Positions 38,828-46,959 of a DNA stretch of 64,000 bases are shown one piece after another. The stretch is taken from assembly GCA_934541115.1 (NCBI GenBank), contig CAKTDF010000001.1:124001-188000 (forward strand). Direction: 5' to 3'. This DNA comes from an uncultured Eubacteriales bacterium. GTDB lineage: Bacteria > Bacillota > Clostridia > Oscillospirales > Acutalibacteraceae. Position numbers and translations under genes: made by a program. Each line of letters starts with the position of its first letter. Within the stretch, counting starts at the first letter, position 1. The notes beneath the pieces are model-generated. The model made no database searches and was not told the DNA's origin. It saw nothing but the letters and a program-made list of their open reading frames with translations.

Positions 38828-39025
38828 ATGCCTAAGATTAAGACTCACAGCGGCGCAAAAAAGCGCTTTAAGCTCTCTAAGAACGGAAAGCCCATTCGTG
38901 CCCACGCTTACAAATCACACATTCTCAACAAAAAGAGCACAAAGCGCAAGAGAAATCTTCGCAAAACGGAAGTTGCCGACGTTACCAATCAGAAGCAGAT
39001 CAAACGTCTTGTTCCCTATAAATAA
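38828..39025 (+). CDS. rpmI: 50S ribosomal protein L35
   Basis: A 65-residue basic protein with the L35 pattern MPKIKTHSGAKKRFKL, the HILNKKSTKRKRNLRK stretch and a KRLVPYK end. Ribosome site AGGAGGAAAAACTC. It lies 18 bp behind infC and 63 bp ahead of rplT in the standard order. Confidence 0.98.
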   Translation: MPKIKTHSGAKKRFKLSKNGKPIRAHAYKSHILNKKSTKRKRNLRKTEVADVTNQKQIKRLVPYK

Positions 39026-39088
39026 TTTTAAAGCAACTGTCAACTTCTGAGAAAGAGAATTATAACATAATAACGGAGGTACTTTATC

Positions 39089-39442
39089 ATGGCTCGTATT
39101 AAAGGCGCAATGATGACTCGCAAGAGAAGAAATAAAGTTTTAAAGCTCGCTAAGGGCTACTACGGCTCAAAGCACAGCCTCTTTAAAACGGCTAAGCAGG
39201 CTGTTATGAAGAGCGGTAACTACGCATACATCGGAAGAAAGCAGAAGAAGCGCGACTTCCGCCGCCTTTGGATCACAAGAATTTCCGCTGCCTGCAAGGC
39301 TAACGGAACCAACTATTCAACATTCATCAACGGTCTTAAAAAAGCAGGCATCACCCTCAACAGAAAGATGCTCTCAGAGATCGCAATCGCAGATCCCGCC
39401 GCTTTCACCGCTCTTGTTGAAAAAGCAAAGGCTGCTCTTTAA
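39089..39442 (+). CDS. rplT: 50S ribosomal protein L20
   Basis: A 117-residue L20: basic N-terminal helix RIKGAMMTRKRRNKVLKLAK, GYYGSKHSLFKTAKQAV, RKQKKRDFRRLWITRI and the globular end INGLKKAGITLNRKMLSEIA. L20 is an early 50S assembly protein and in several Bacillota represses its own operon through the infC leader. Ribosome site GGAGGTACTTTATC. Confidence 0.98.
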   Translation: MARIKGAMMTRKRRNKVLKLAKGYYGSKHSLFKTAKQAVMKSGNYAYIGRKQKKRDFRRLWITRISAACKANGTNYSTFINGLKKAGITLNRKMLSEIAIADPAAFTALVEKAKAAL

Positions 39443-39450
39443 AATATGCT

Positions 39451-39491
39451 ATGCGTCCGAGAAAACCTCTCGGGCGTATTTGTCTTTTTTT
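39451..39491 (+). terminator. Terminator behind rplT
   Basis: ATGCGTCCGAGA pairs (two wobbles) with TCTCGGGCGTAT, then TTTTTTTT. Confidence 0.85.
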
Positions 39492-39643
39492 AATCGGAGC
39501 AATGCCACACCCGGCTTTTAAACAGCTCAAAGGATCGCGACCCTTCAGAGTCTCCCGACGAAAAGAATAATTGGATTTTCAACAGGCTTTTGAAAGGGTC
39601 GGTATTACATGCTCGTATATATGCATTGAGGGAGGAAACGCCG

Positions 39644-40432
39644 ATGCAAGTCATTGAAAGTGCTGCAAATGAAAAAATCAAAAATGCCGTTCGCCTTTGC
39701 GCTTCCTCAAAAGCACGCAGAGAAAAGAAGGAGTTTTTTCTTGAGGGGCTGCGTCTTTGCCGTGATGCCGCGTTGTCGGGAACAGAGATAAAAGCCTTTT
39801 TTTATACCGAAAATGCACTTGAAAAACACGGCGACGATGTTGCCTTCATAGCCGAACATGCGCAAAGCTCGTTCCTTGTTTCCCACGCCGTTTGTCAAAA
39901 AATGGCAGACACTCAAACACCTCAGGGTTTTTTTTGCGTTTGTTCTTTTCTTGAGGAAAAAAAGGAGAATCTGGTTCTTGACGGCGGAAAGTTCATTGCG
40001 CTTGAAAATGTTCAGGATCCGGGAAACCTCGGCGCTGTCAGCCGCACGGCAGAGGCGCTCGGAATTACGGCGCTGATAACGGAAAGCGGCTGCGATATCT
40101 ATAATGTCAAGGCTCAGCGTGCCGCAATGGGTTCGCTGCTGCGTCTGCCGGTAATTAAAACGGCCGATCTTTCCTCACTGCTTCAAAAATGCAAAAAAAA
40201 CGGTTTTAAGGTATATTCAACCACCCCGGACAGCAATGCAAAGAGTATCACAAAAGCAGATATGAGCGGCAGCGTGATTGCCGTTATCGGCAATGAGGGC
40301 AACGGGGTGAGCGAAAAAACAGCCTCGGTTTGTGAAAAAATCACGATTCCCATGAACGGACGCGCGGAGTCGCTCAACGCTTCCGCAGCAGCTGCGCTCA
40401 CTATGTGGGAAATTGTCCGCGGCGGTGTTTAA
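39644..40432 (+). CDS. SpoU/TrmH-family RNA 2'-O-methyltransferase
   Basis: A 262-residue SPOUT enzyme. An N-terminal substrate-binding part (NEKIKNAVRLCASSKARREKKEFFLEGLRL) is followed by the knotted methyltransferase domain with motif 1 ALENVQDPGNLGAVSRTAEALG, motif 2 VIGNEGNGVS and motif 3 IPMNGRAESLNASAAAALTMWE. It should methylate a ribose in 23S rRNA or tRNA; the exact site cannot be read from sequence. The ATG at 39644 follows GGGAGGAAACGCCG. dprA starts 10 bp behind the stop. Confidence 0.93.
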   Translation: MQVIESAANEKIKNAVRLCASSKARREKKEFFLEGLRLCRDAALSGTEIKAFFYTENALEKHGDDVAFIAEHAQSSFLVSHAVCQKMADTQTPQGFFCVCSFLEEKKENLVLDGGKFIALENVQDPGNLGAVSRTAEALGITALITESGCDIYNVKAQRAAMGSLLRLPVIKTADLSSLLQKCKKNGFKVYSTTPDSNAKSITKADMSGSVIAVIGNEGNGVSEKTASVCEKITIPMNGRAESLNASAAAALTMWEIVRGGV

Positions 40433-40442
40433 GGAGAAAAAA

Positions 40443-41693
40443 TTGGACGAAAGATTATATTGGCTGTGGCTCCAAAAGGGACTCGGCTTTGGTGCAAATG
40501 CAAGCTCGCTGCTTGCTTCATACGGCTCTGCCAAAGCCGTTTATGAGGCGGGACCCGATGACTGGCGGCTTTCCGGCGCATTTTCGGAGGGCTTTTTCGG
40601 GCTCAGAAGCAGAGGACTTGAAAGACTTGAAAAAATCGATATAGCCGAGGGCGAAAAAATCCTTGACTATTGCGAAAAGAACTTTATAGAAATAGTTACG
40701 CCCTCATCGGCGCTCTATCCGCAAAAGCTGCTGAAGCTCACAAATTATCCGCTTGCATTATTTTATCGCGGAGATATATCCTGCCTTGGCAGCGCACTTT
40801 CAATCGCTGTTGTCGGCACGCGAAAGCCGTCCGTTTACGGAATCAAGGCGGCAGAAAAGCTGTCGCTCGGTCTTGCGGAAAGCGGCAGCGTGATAGTCAG
40901 CGGCGGTGCGCTCGGAATTGACAGCATCGCTCACAGGAGCGCAATAAAAGCCGGCAGCAAAACAGTTCTCGTTATGGGCTGCGGTCACGATACACCGTAC
41001 CTTGCGGAGAATGCGGCTTTGCGCGAGGAAGTAACACGCCACGGAGCCACGGTTACGGAATATCCGCCGCGAACTCCGGTCTCACTCGGATATTTTCCGC
41101 TTCGCAACCGGATAATTTCCGGTCTTTCGGACGGCGTTGTTATCGTTGAAGCTAACATTAAAAGCGGAACGCTCAATACCGCCGCCCATGCAAAAAAGCA
41201 GCAGCGCGAGATTTTCGCCGTGCCGGGCGATATTTCAAGCGTATCTTATGCCGGCTCAAACAAGCTGATAATCGACGGCGCAAAGGCAGTTTTTTCTGCC
41301 GAAGATGTTTTGCGCCACTTTGAATTTGAATCTGCGGCAAAAAAAGAACTTGTTTCCGGTGAGCCCGCTGTTCCTTTTGAGGGCATCAACGTTTTTCCGT
41401 ATGGAGAGAATGCCCCTGTTAATGACAAACCTCTTGTGAAAAAGGCACAAAAAGATGATATTGCGCCGCAGAAAAATGAACCTATTCTGAAAAAATCCGA
41501 AATTACTCCAGAAGGTATTTCTAAAAACGCCGCAATGGTGTATAATGTAATGAAAAGCGGCTGCACGTCCCTTGATTCAATAACACGTGAAAGCGCGCTT
41601 CCCGTCAGAAAAGTTCTCATTGCCCTGACCGAGCTTGAAATCGGCGGCTTTGTTGCTTCCTCCGGCGGAAATAACTACGTCTGCCGCGGCTGA
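40443..41693 (+). CDS. dprA: DNA-processing protein DprA
   Basis: A 416-residue DprA, which protects incoming single-stranded DNA and loads RecA during transformation. An N-terminal SAM-like part leads to the Rossmann domain with VVGTRKPSVYG, SGGALGIDSIAH and PLRNRIISGLSDGVVIVEA plus SGTLNTAAHA; a variable linker (about residues 290-350) joins a winged-helix end, MVYNVMKSGCTSLDSI. The TTG start at 40443 is 6 bases behind GGAG. No competence genes are near; dprA-topA adjacency is the common Bacillota order. Confidence 0.95.
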   Translation: MDERLYWLWLQKGLGFGANASSLLASYGSAKAVYEAGPDDWRLSGAFSEGFFGLRSRGLERLEKIDIAEGEKILDYCEKNFIEIVTPSSALYPQKLLKLTNYPLALFYRGDISCLGSALSIAVVGTRKPSVYGIKAAEKLSLGLAESGSVIVSGGALGIDSIAHRSAIKAGSKTVLVMGCGHDTPYLAENAALREEVTRHGATVTEYPPRTPVSLGYFPLRNRIISGLSDGVVIVEANIKSGTLNTAAHAKKQQREIFAVPGDISSVSYAGSNKLIIDGAKAVFSAEDVLRHFEFESAAKKELVSGEPAVPFEGINVFPYGENAPVNDKPLVKKAQKDDIAPQKNEPILKKSEITPEGISKNAAMVYNVMKSGCTSLDSITRESALPVRKVLIALTELEIGGFVASSGGNNYVCRG

Positions 41694-41723
41694 GTCCGCA
41701 GCGGACCGATGAAAGGTGAACAT

Positions 41724-43805
41724 ATGGCAGATTTGATTATTGTCGAGTCTCCCTCAAAGGCAAAGACTCTTAAAAACTACCTCGGAAAGGGCTATAACAT
41801 TGTGGCTTCAAAGGGTCACGTCAGAGATCTTCCGGCTGCCCGTCTGAGTGTTGATATAAAACATGATTTTGCCCCGAAATACAGCGTTGTAAAGGGCAAG
41901 GAAAAACTTGTCAAGGAGCTGCAGGAGGCTGTTGCAAAAAGCGACAAGGTTTATCTTGCAACCGACCCCGACCGCGAGGGAGAAGCGATTTCATGGCACC
42001 TTGCGTCATTGCTCGGTCTTGACCTTGACGAGCAGAACAGGGTAACGTTCAACGAGATTACAAAAACCGGCGTAAAAAACGGTATGGCTGCGCCCAGAAA
42101 GGTTGACATTGACCTTGTCAATGCTCAGCAGGCGAGGAGAATCCTTGACCGCCTTGTGGGATATAAGCTCAGCCCCTTTGTTTCACAAAAAATACGCCGC
42201 GGTCTTTCGGCAGGACGTGTTCAGAGCGTTGCACTGCGAATGATAGTTGACCGCGAGGACGAGATACGTGCTTTCAAGCCGGAGGAATACTGGACGATCG
42301 AGGGCAAATTTGCCGCAGGCAGAAAGGTCATTGCCGCCCAGTTTTACGGTGACGAAAGCGGCAGGCTCAAGCTGAAAAACGAGGAGCAGACGGACGCGAT
42401 TCTTGCCCGGCTTGAAAATGCGCAGTACAGCATAAGCTCCCTCAAAAAAGGCACAAGGAGGAAGAATCCCGCTCCGCCGTTTATCACTTCAACGCTTCAG
42501 CAGGAGGCCTCAAGAAGACTCGGCTTTCGCGCAGAAAAAACGATGAAGGTTGCGCAGGAGCTTTATGAAGGCGTTGAAATTGCCGGTCAGGGCTCTGTGG
42601 GTCTTATCACATACATGAGAACCGACTCTCTGAGAATATCGGAGGAGGCAAGAGCCGCAACGGACGAATATGTCCGTTCGGTTTACGGCGATAAATATAT
42701 GCCGGAAAAGCCGCGCTATTTTAAATCAAGGAGCAATGCACAGGACGGACACGAGGCGATCAGACCTTCAACCGTCAGCCTCACTCCGGAGTCGGTCAGA
42801 AAGAACCTCACAACCGATCAGTTCAAGCTTTATAACCTTATCTGGCGCCGTTTTGTTGCGTCGCTCATGTCGCAGTGCATTCAGAGCACCGTTAAGCTTG
42901 AAATCAAGGGTGTTGGCGAAAAGGAAAAAGAGGGCGCTTTCTGCCTCTTCACCGCGAGCGGCTATTCGGTCAAATTTGACGGCTTCACCGTTCTCTATGA
43001 TAACACTACCGACGAGGAGGAAAAGGGAAAGCTGCCCGAGGGTATCTCCGAGGGAGAGAACGTTAAAGAGCGCGGACTCGGAAAAACCCAGCACTTTACA
43101 CAACCCCCGGCAAGATACACGGAAGAAACGCTCATCAAAACGCTTGAAGAAAACGGAGTCGGACGTCCGAGTACCTATGCAACGATAATTTCAACGATAG
43201 TAAAACGCGAATATGTTTTGCGAAAAGCAAAGCAGCTTGTTCCGACCGAGCTTGGCGAGGCCATTACCAAGCTTTTGAAAGAAAAATTTCCGAAAATCGT
43301 CAACACAAAATTCACCGCGCAGATGGAAACCGGCCTTGACCGCGTCGGAGACGGTCAGCAGGATTATGTGAAGCTGCTTCATGAGTTTTATGATGACTTT
43401 GAGCTTAACCTTGAAAAGGTCAAGGACGAAATGCAGGGAGTCAAAATCAAACTTCAGGAAGATCAGACTGATATTCCGTGTGAAAAATGCGGAAGAATGA
43501 TGGTTATTAAAACCGGCAGATTCGGAAAATTTCTCGCCTGTCCCGGTTATCCGGAATGCAAAAATACAAAGCCCTATGTTATTGAAACCGGCGCAACCTG
43601 CCCCAAATGCGGCGGAAAGGTCATTTCAAAGAAGTCAAAGCGCGGATACACCTTCTTTGGCTGCGACAACTGGCCCGATTGCGATTTCATGACATGGGAC
43701 AAGCCGACGGATCAAAAATGTCCGCAGTGCGGAAAATCACTTTTCAAAGGCAAGGGCGGCGTGCTTGCCTGCCTTGATGAAAAGTGCGGCTATAAATCAA
43801 AGTAA
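41724..43805 (+). CDS. topA: DNA topoisomerase I
   Basis: A 693-residue type IA topoisomerase that relaxes negative supercoils. The Toprim domain (IIVESPSKAKTLKNYLG, ATDPDREGEAISWHL) is followed by the cleavage domain with the active Tyr in GLITYMRTDS (about residue 298). Three C-terminal zinc ribbons are present: CEKCGRMMVIKTGRFGKFL, CPKCGGKVISKKSKRGYTF and CPQCGKSLFKGK. The ATG at 41724 follows AAAGGTGAACAT. Confidence 0.97.
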   Translation: MADLIIVESPSKAKTLKNYLGKGYNIVASKGHVRDLPAARLSVDIKHDFAPKYSVVKGKEKLVKELQEAVAKSDKVYLATDPDREGEAISWHLASLLGLDLDEQNRVTFNEITKTGVKNGMAAPRKVDIDLVNAQQARRILDRLVGYKLSPFVSQKIRRGLSAGRVQSVALRMIVDREDEIRAFKPEEYWTIEGKFAAGRKVIAAQFYGDESGRLKLKNEEQTDAILARLENAQYSISSLKKGTRRKNPAPPFITSTLQQEASRRLGFRAEKTMKVAQELYEGVEIAGQGSVGLITYMRTDSLRISEEARAATDEYVRSVYGDKYMPEKPRYFKSRSNAQDGHEAIRPSTVSLTPESVRKNLTTDQFKLYNLIWRRFVASLMSQCIQSTVKLEIKGVGEKEKEGAFCLFTASGYSVKFDGFTVLYDNTTDEEEKGKLPEGISEGENVKERGLGKTQHFTQPPARYTEETLIKTLEENGVGRPSTYATIISTIVKREYVLRKAKQLVPTELGEAITKLLKEKFPKIVNTKFTAQMETGLDRVGDGQQDYVKLLHEFYDDFELNLEKVKDEMQGVKIKLQEDQTDIPCEKCGRMMVIKTGRFGKFLACPGYPECKNTKPYVIETGATCPKCGGKVISKKSKRGYTFFGCDNWPDCDFMTWDKPTDQKCPQCGKSLFKGKGGVLACLDEKCGYKSK

Positions 43806-43837
43806 ACACTGATTGACTGATAAGCAAAATACAGACA

Positions 43838-43879
43838 GCGGATAACGGATTATAAAATGCAGCATAACCGTTATGCCGC
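43838..43879. repeat. Hairpin between topA and trmFO
   Basis: GCGGATAACGG pairs with CCGTTATGCCGC (one bulge). The flanks carry TCTGA-type low-complexity motifs (GACGTCTGAAGTC, ACATCTGAC). No T-tract; may end the topA message or be a repeated palindrome. Confidence 0.55.
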
Positions 43880-43924
43880 TTGACGTCTGAAGTCTATAAC
43901 ATCTGACAAATCAAGGAGAGCACA

Positions 43925-45244
43925 ATGAGCGAAGTTAAGGTTATCGGCGGAGGTCTCGCCGGCGTTGAGGCGGCATGGAGTCTTGCCCAAAGAGGGGTGC
44001 CCGTGCTCCTTTATGAAATGAAGCCGAAAAAATTCAGCCCGGCGCACAAGATGCCCACCTTAGCCGAGCTCGTCTGCTCAAATTCGCTCAAGGCTCAAAG
44101 GCTCGAGTCTGCGGCAGGTCTTCTCAAGGAGGAGATGCGCCGCCTCGGCTCGGTCTGTATGCAGTGTGCCGAACAAAGCGCGGTGCCTGCCGGAGGTGCG
44201 CTTGCCGTTGACAGAGATAAATTTTCCGCCCTTGTTACGGAAAAAATAACGTCTCATCCGCTTATAACTGTGGTGCACGAGGAGGTTACCGAGATTCCGA
44301 ATGGCAACGTAATAGTTGCCGCCGGACCGCTCGCAAGCGAAGACCTCAGCCGCAATATTGCCGCCTTGTGCGGAGAAGGACTTTTCTTTTTTGACGCGGC
44401 GGCGCCGATCGTAACTTTTGAAAGTATTGACCCCGAATATTCTTTTTCAGCCTCGCGCTATGACCGCGGCGGCGATGACGACTACATCAATTGTCCGATG
44501 AACAAAGATGAATACGAGGCGTTTTATGAGGCGCTCATTTCTGCCGAAAGCGCCGAGCTGCACTCGTTTGACAAGCGCAAGGACGTCTATGAGGGCTGCA
44601 TGCCGATAGAGGTTATGGCGTCAAGGGGAAAAGACACTATGCGTTTCGGTCCTCTCAAGCCCGTAGGACTGCGCGACCCGAAAACCGGTCACAGACCATG
44701 GGCTGTTCTTCAGCTTCGCAAGGAGAACGCGCTCGGAACGATGTATAATCTTGTGGGCTTTCAGACCAACCTCAAATTTCCGGAGCAAAAGCGTGTGTTT
44801 TCAATGATACCTGCTTTGCATAATGCCGACTTTGTGCGGTACGGCGTTATGCACCGCAACACATTCATTGATTCTCCGCGTCTTTTGAACGGCGATTTCA
44901 GCTTCAGAGACCGAAAGGAGCTTTTCTTTGCAGGTCAAATCACCGGAGTTGAGGGATACATGGAATCCGCTGCCTCCGGCATCATGGCGGGAATCAATAT
45001 GAAACTGCGCCTTGAAAACAGGGAGACGGCGATTCTTCCGGATACAACCATGATAGGTGCGCTTTCACGGTATATCAGCGACCCGCAGGTCAAAAATTTT
45101 CAGCCGATGGGTGCAAACTTTGGCGTTCTGCCACCTATCGAACCGAAAATAAGAGATAAAAAGGAACGATATGCAGCCCTTTCAAAAAGGGGACTTGACG
45201 CGCTCAAAACGGTTGTTGAGCAGCTCGGACTTTCAGACTATTAA
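43925..45244 (+). CDS. trmFO: tRNA m5U54 methyltransferase, folate/FAD-dependent
   Basis: A 439-residue TrmFO, which uses methylene-THF and FADH2 to form m5U54 in the T-loop of tRNAs. The FAD-binding start is VKVIGGGLAGVEAAWSLA; family motifs include AHKMPTLAELVCSNSLKAQR with the conserved Cys, CMPIEVMASRGKDTMRFGPLKPVGL, and FAGQITGVEGYMESAASG. Ribosome site AAGGAGAGCAC. It is first in a long tightly spaced series running through rnc, smc and ftsY. Confidence 0.97.
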   Translation: MSEVKVIGGGLAGVEAAWSLAQRGVPVLLYEMKPKKFSPAHKMPTLAELVCSNSLKAQRLESAAGLLKEEMRRLGSVCMQCAEQSAVPAGGALAVDRDKFSALVTEKITSHPLITVVHEEVTEIPNGNVIVAAGPLASEDLSRNIAALCGEGLFFFDAAAPIVTFESIDPEYSFSASRYDRGGDDDYINCPMNKDEYEAFYEALISAESAELHSFDKRKDVYEGCMPIEVMASRGKDTMRFGPLKPVGLRDPKTGHRPWAVLQLRKENALGTMYNLVGFQTNLKFPEQKRVFSMIPALHNADFVRYGVMHRNTFIDSPRLLNGDFSFRDRKELFFAGQITGVEGYMESAASGIMAGINMKLRLENRETAILPDTTMIGALSRYISDPQVKNFQPMGANFGVLPPIEPKIRDKKERYAALSKRGLDALKTVVEQLGLSDY

Positions 45245-45265
45245 CCGTGAAAAGGAAGTATAGAT

Positions 45266-45943
45266 ATGTTTGAAGATTTTCAAAAGACAATAGGTTATAC
45301 GTTCAAGAATGAAAAGCTTCTTGAAACGGCGTTTACTCATTCGTCCTATGCCAACGAAAAGCAGCTTGCACGCGATTGCAACGAAAGGCTCGAGTTCTTG
45401 GGCGATTCTGTTCTCGGTGTAATATCTGCCGATTATTTTTATCACAATCTGAGTCATTTGCCGGAGGGCGAAATGACCAAAAGGAGAGCAGCATGCGTTT
45501 GCGAAAAATCGCTTTTCAATTTTGCAAAGGAAATCGATCTTGGCAAATACATACTGCTCGGAAAAGGTGAGGAGCATACAGGAGGTCGCCGCAGACCGTC
45601 AATTCTTGCCGACGCTTTTGAGGCTGTCATTGCCGCGATCTATCTTGACGGAGGACTGGAAAGCGCAAGGGACTTTGTTTTGCATTTTATTAAAAGAGCC
45701 GCTGCGGAAACGCCGAAGTTCAAGGATTATAAAACCGCTTTGCAGGAGATCATTCAAAAGAATCCCGACGAGCATTTGACATACGTTCTCGTTGGCGAAA
45801 GCGGACCGGATCATGACAAGCGCTTTGAGGTTGAAGTATGTCTCAACAGCAACGTTATCGGTGACGGAATCGGTCAGAGCAAAAAGGGTGCGGAGCAGGC
45901 AGCTGCAAAAAAAGCGCTTGAGCTTATGGGAATCAAGGAATGA
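45266..45943 (+). CDS. rnc: Ribonuclease III
   Basis: A 225-residue RNase III, the dsRNA endonuclease of rRNA processing. The signature ERLEFLGDSVLGVI carries the metal-binding acidic residues, LADAFEAVIAAIYLDGG the second set, and the C-terminal dsRNA-binding domain ends GQSKKGAEQAAAKKALELM. Its stop overlaps the next ATG in ATGA. Confidence 0.97.
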   Translation: MFEDFQKTIGYTFKNEKLLETAFTHSSYANEKQLARDCNERLEFLGDSVLGVISADYFYHNLSHLPEGEMTKRRAACVCEKSLFNFAKEIDLGKYILLGKGEEHTGGRRRPSILADAFEAVIAAIYLDGGLESARDFVLHFIKRAAAETPKFKDYKTALQEIIQKNPDEHLTYVLVGESGPDHDKRFEVEVCLNSNVIGDGIGQSKKGAEQAAAKKALELMGIKE

Positions 45944-46944
45944 AGCACGTCAACGTTGCTCTCTTTGTGCCCGATGAGGGCTGTTTGCACAGGTGCAGCT
46001 TTTGCAATCAAAAAACAATTTCCGGTTTCAAGCGCCGCCTGGAGCCTATTGATGTAATCAGCGCCTGCGAAACCGCGCTTTCCGGCAAAACGGACGCGTC
46101 GGGCGGCGAGGTCGCTTTTTTCGGCGGGAGCTTTACCGCCATTGAGCGCGGTTATATGCTCTCGCTTTTAAAAACGGCAAAAAGCTACCTTGACCGAGGC
46201 TTTTTTAAAGGCGTGCGGATTTCCACCAGACCGGATTGCATAGACGATGAAATTCTGTCGCTCCTCAAAGAATACGGCGTGACCTCAATTGAGCTTGGCT
46301 GTCAGAGTATGGACGATGAGGTTTTGCTTCTCAACGAGCGCGGTCACACCGCAGAGGACAGCGAAAAAGCATGCCGGCTTATCAAAAGCCGCGGCTTTGA
46401 GCTCGGCGTTCAGATGATGACCGGTCTTTTTGGCGATACGGACGAAAAGGCGCTTGAAACGGCAAAAAAGCTGATTGAGTTTTCTCCGGACACAGTCCGC
46501 ATTTATCCCACAGTTGTTCTCAAAGGCACAAGGCTCGAAGAACTGTATCAAAGCGGTGAATACCGTGCTCAGACTCTCGATGAGGCAGTTCTGCTTTGCA
46601 GCAGGCTTTTAAAGCTATTTTCAGAGAACGGCGTGCGGGTAATAAGGCTCGGTCTGCACTCCGGCGGAGACGTTGAAGAAGGCTACGTTGCCGGTGCGTA
46701 TCACCCTGCGTTTCGCGAAAAATGCGAAAGCCGCCTTTATCGCGAAGAAATCGGCGCAGTGCTCAAAGCGAACATGATCAAAAGCGGCAGAGTGGATCTT
46801 TCCGTTTCAAAAAAATATATTTCTCAGGCAATCGGACAGAAAAAGGAAAACCTCGCCTTTTTTAAGGAAAAAGGCATTGAGATAAGATTTATCGCAGATG
46901 AAAATACGAAGCAATATGAAGTGCGGCTTTTGCCGCAGACATAA
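45940..46944 (+). CDS. Radical SAM protein, Elp3-like
   Basis: A 334-residue radical SAM protein. The iron-sulfur cluster motif is EGCLHRCSFCNQ (three Cys, CX3CX2C), followed by GEVAFFGGSFTAIE, RISTRPDCIDDEIL and IELGCQSMDDEVLLLNERGHT, all typical of the Elp3-like branch; no acetyltransferase domain is present. The reaction is not known. It is regularly found between rnc and smc in Clostridia and here starts within the rnc stop codon. Confidence 0.92.
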   Translation: MKHVNVALFVPDEGCLHRCSFCNQKTISGFKRRLEPIDVISACETALSGKTDASGGEVAFFGGSFTAIERGYMLSLLKTAKSYLDRGFFKGVRISTRPDCIDDEILSLLKEYGVTSIELGCQSMDDEVLLLNERGHTAEDSEKACRLIKSRGFELGVQMMTGLFGDTDEKALETAKKLIEFSPDTVRIYPTVVLKGTRLEELYQSGEYRAQTLDEAVLLCSRLLKLFSENGVRVIRLGLHSGGDVEEGYVAGAYHPAFREKCESRLYREEIGAVLKANMIKSGRVDLSVSKKYISQAIGQKKENLAFFKEKGIEIRFIADENTKQYEVRLLPQT

Positions 46945-46959
46945 GACAGGAAGAACAAG

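Noticed and set aside
39492..39643. T-box or riboswitch ahead of the SpoU methyltransferase gene
   Set aside because: GGGTCGG and AAGGGTC motifs are short and unpaired; no consistent fold or second terminator seen.
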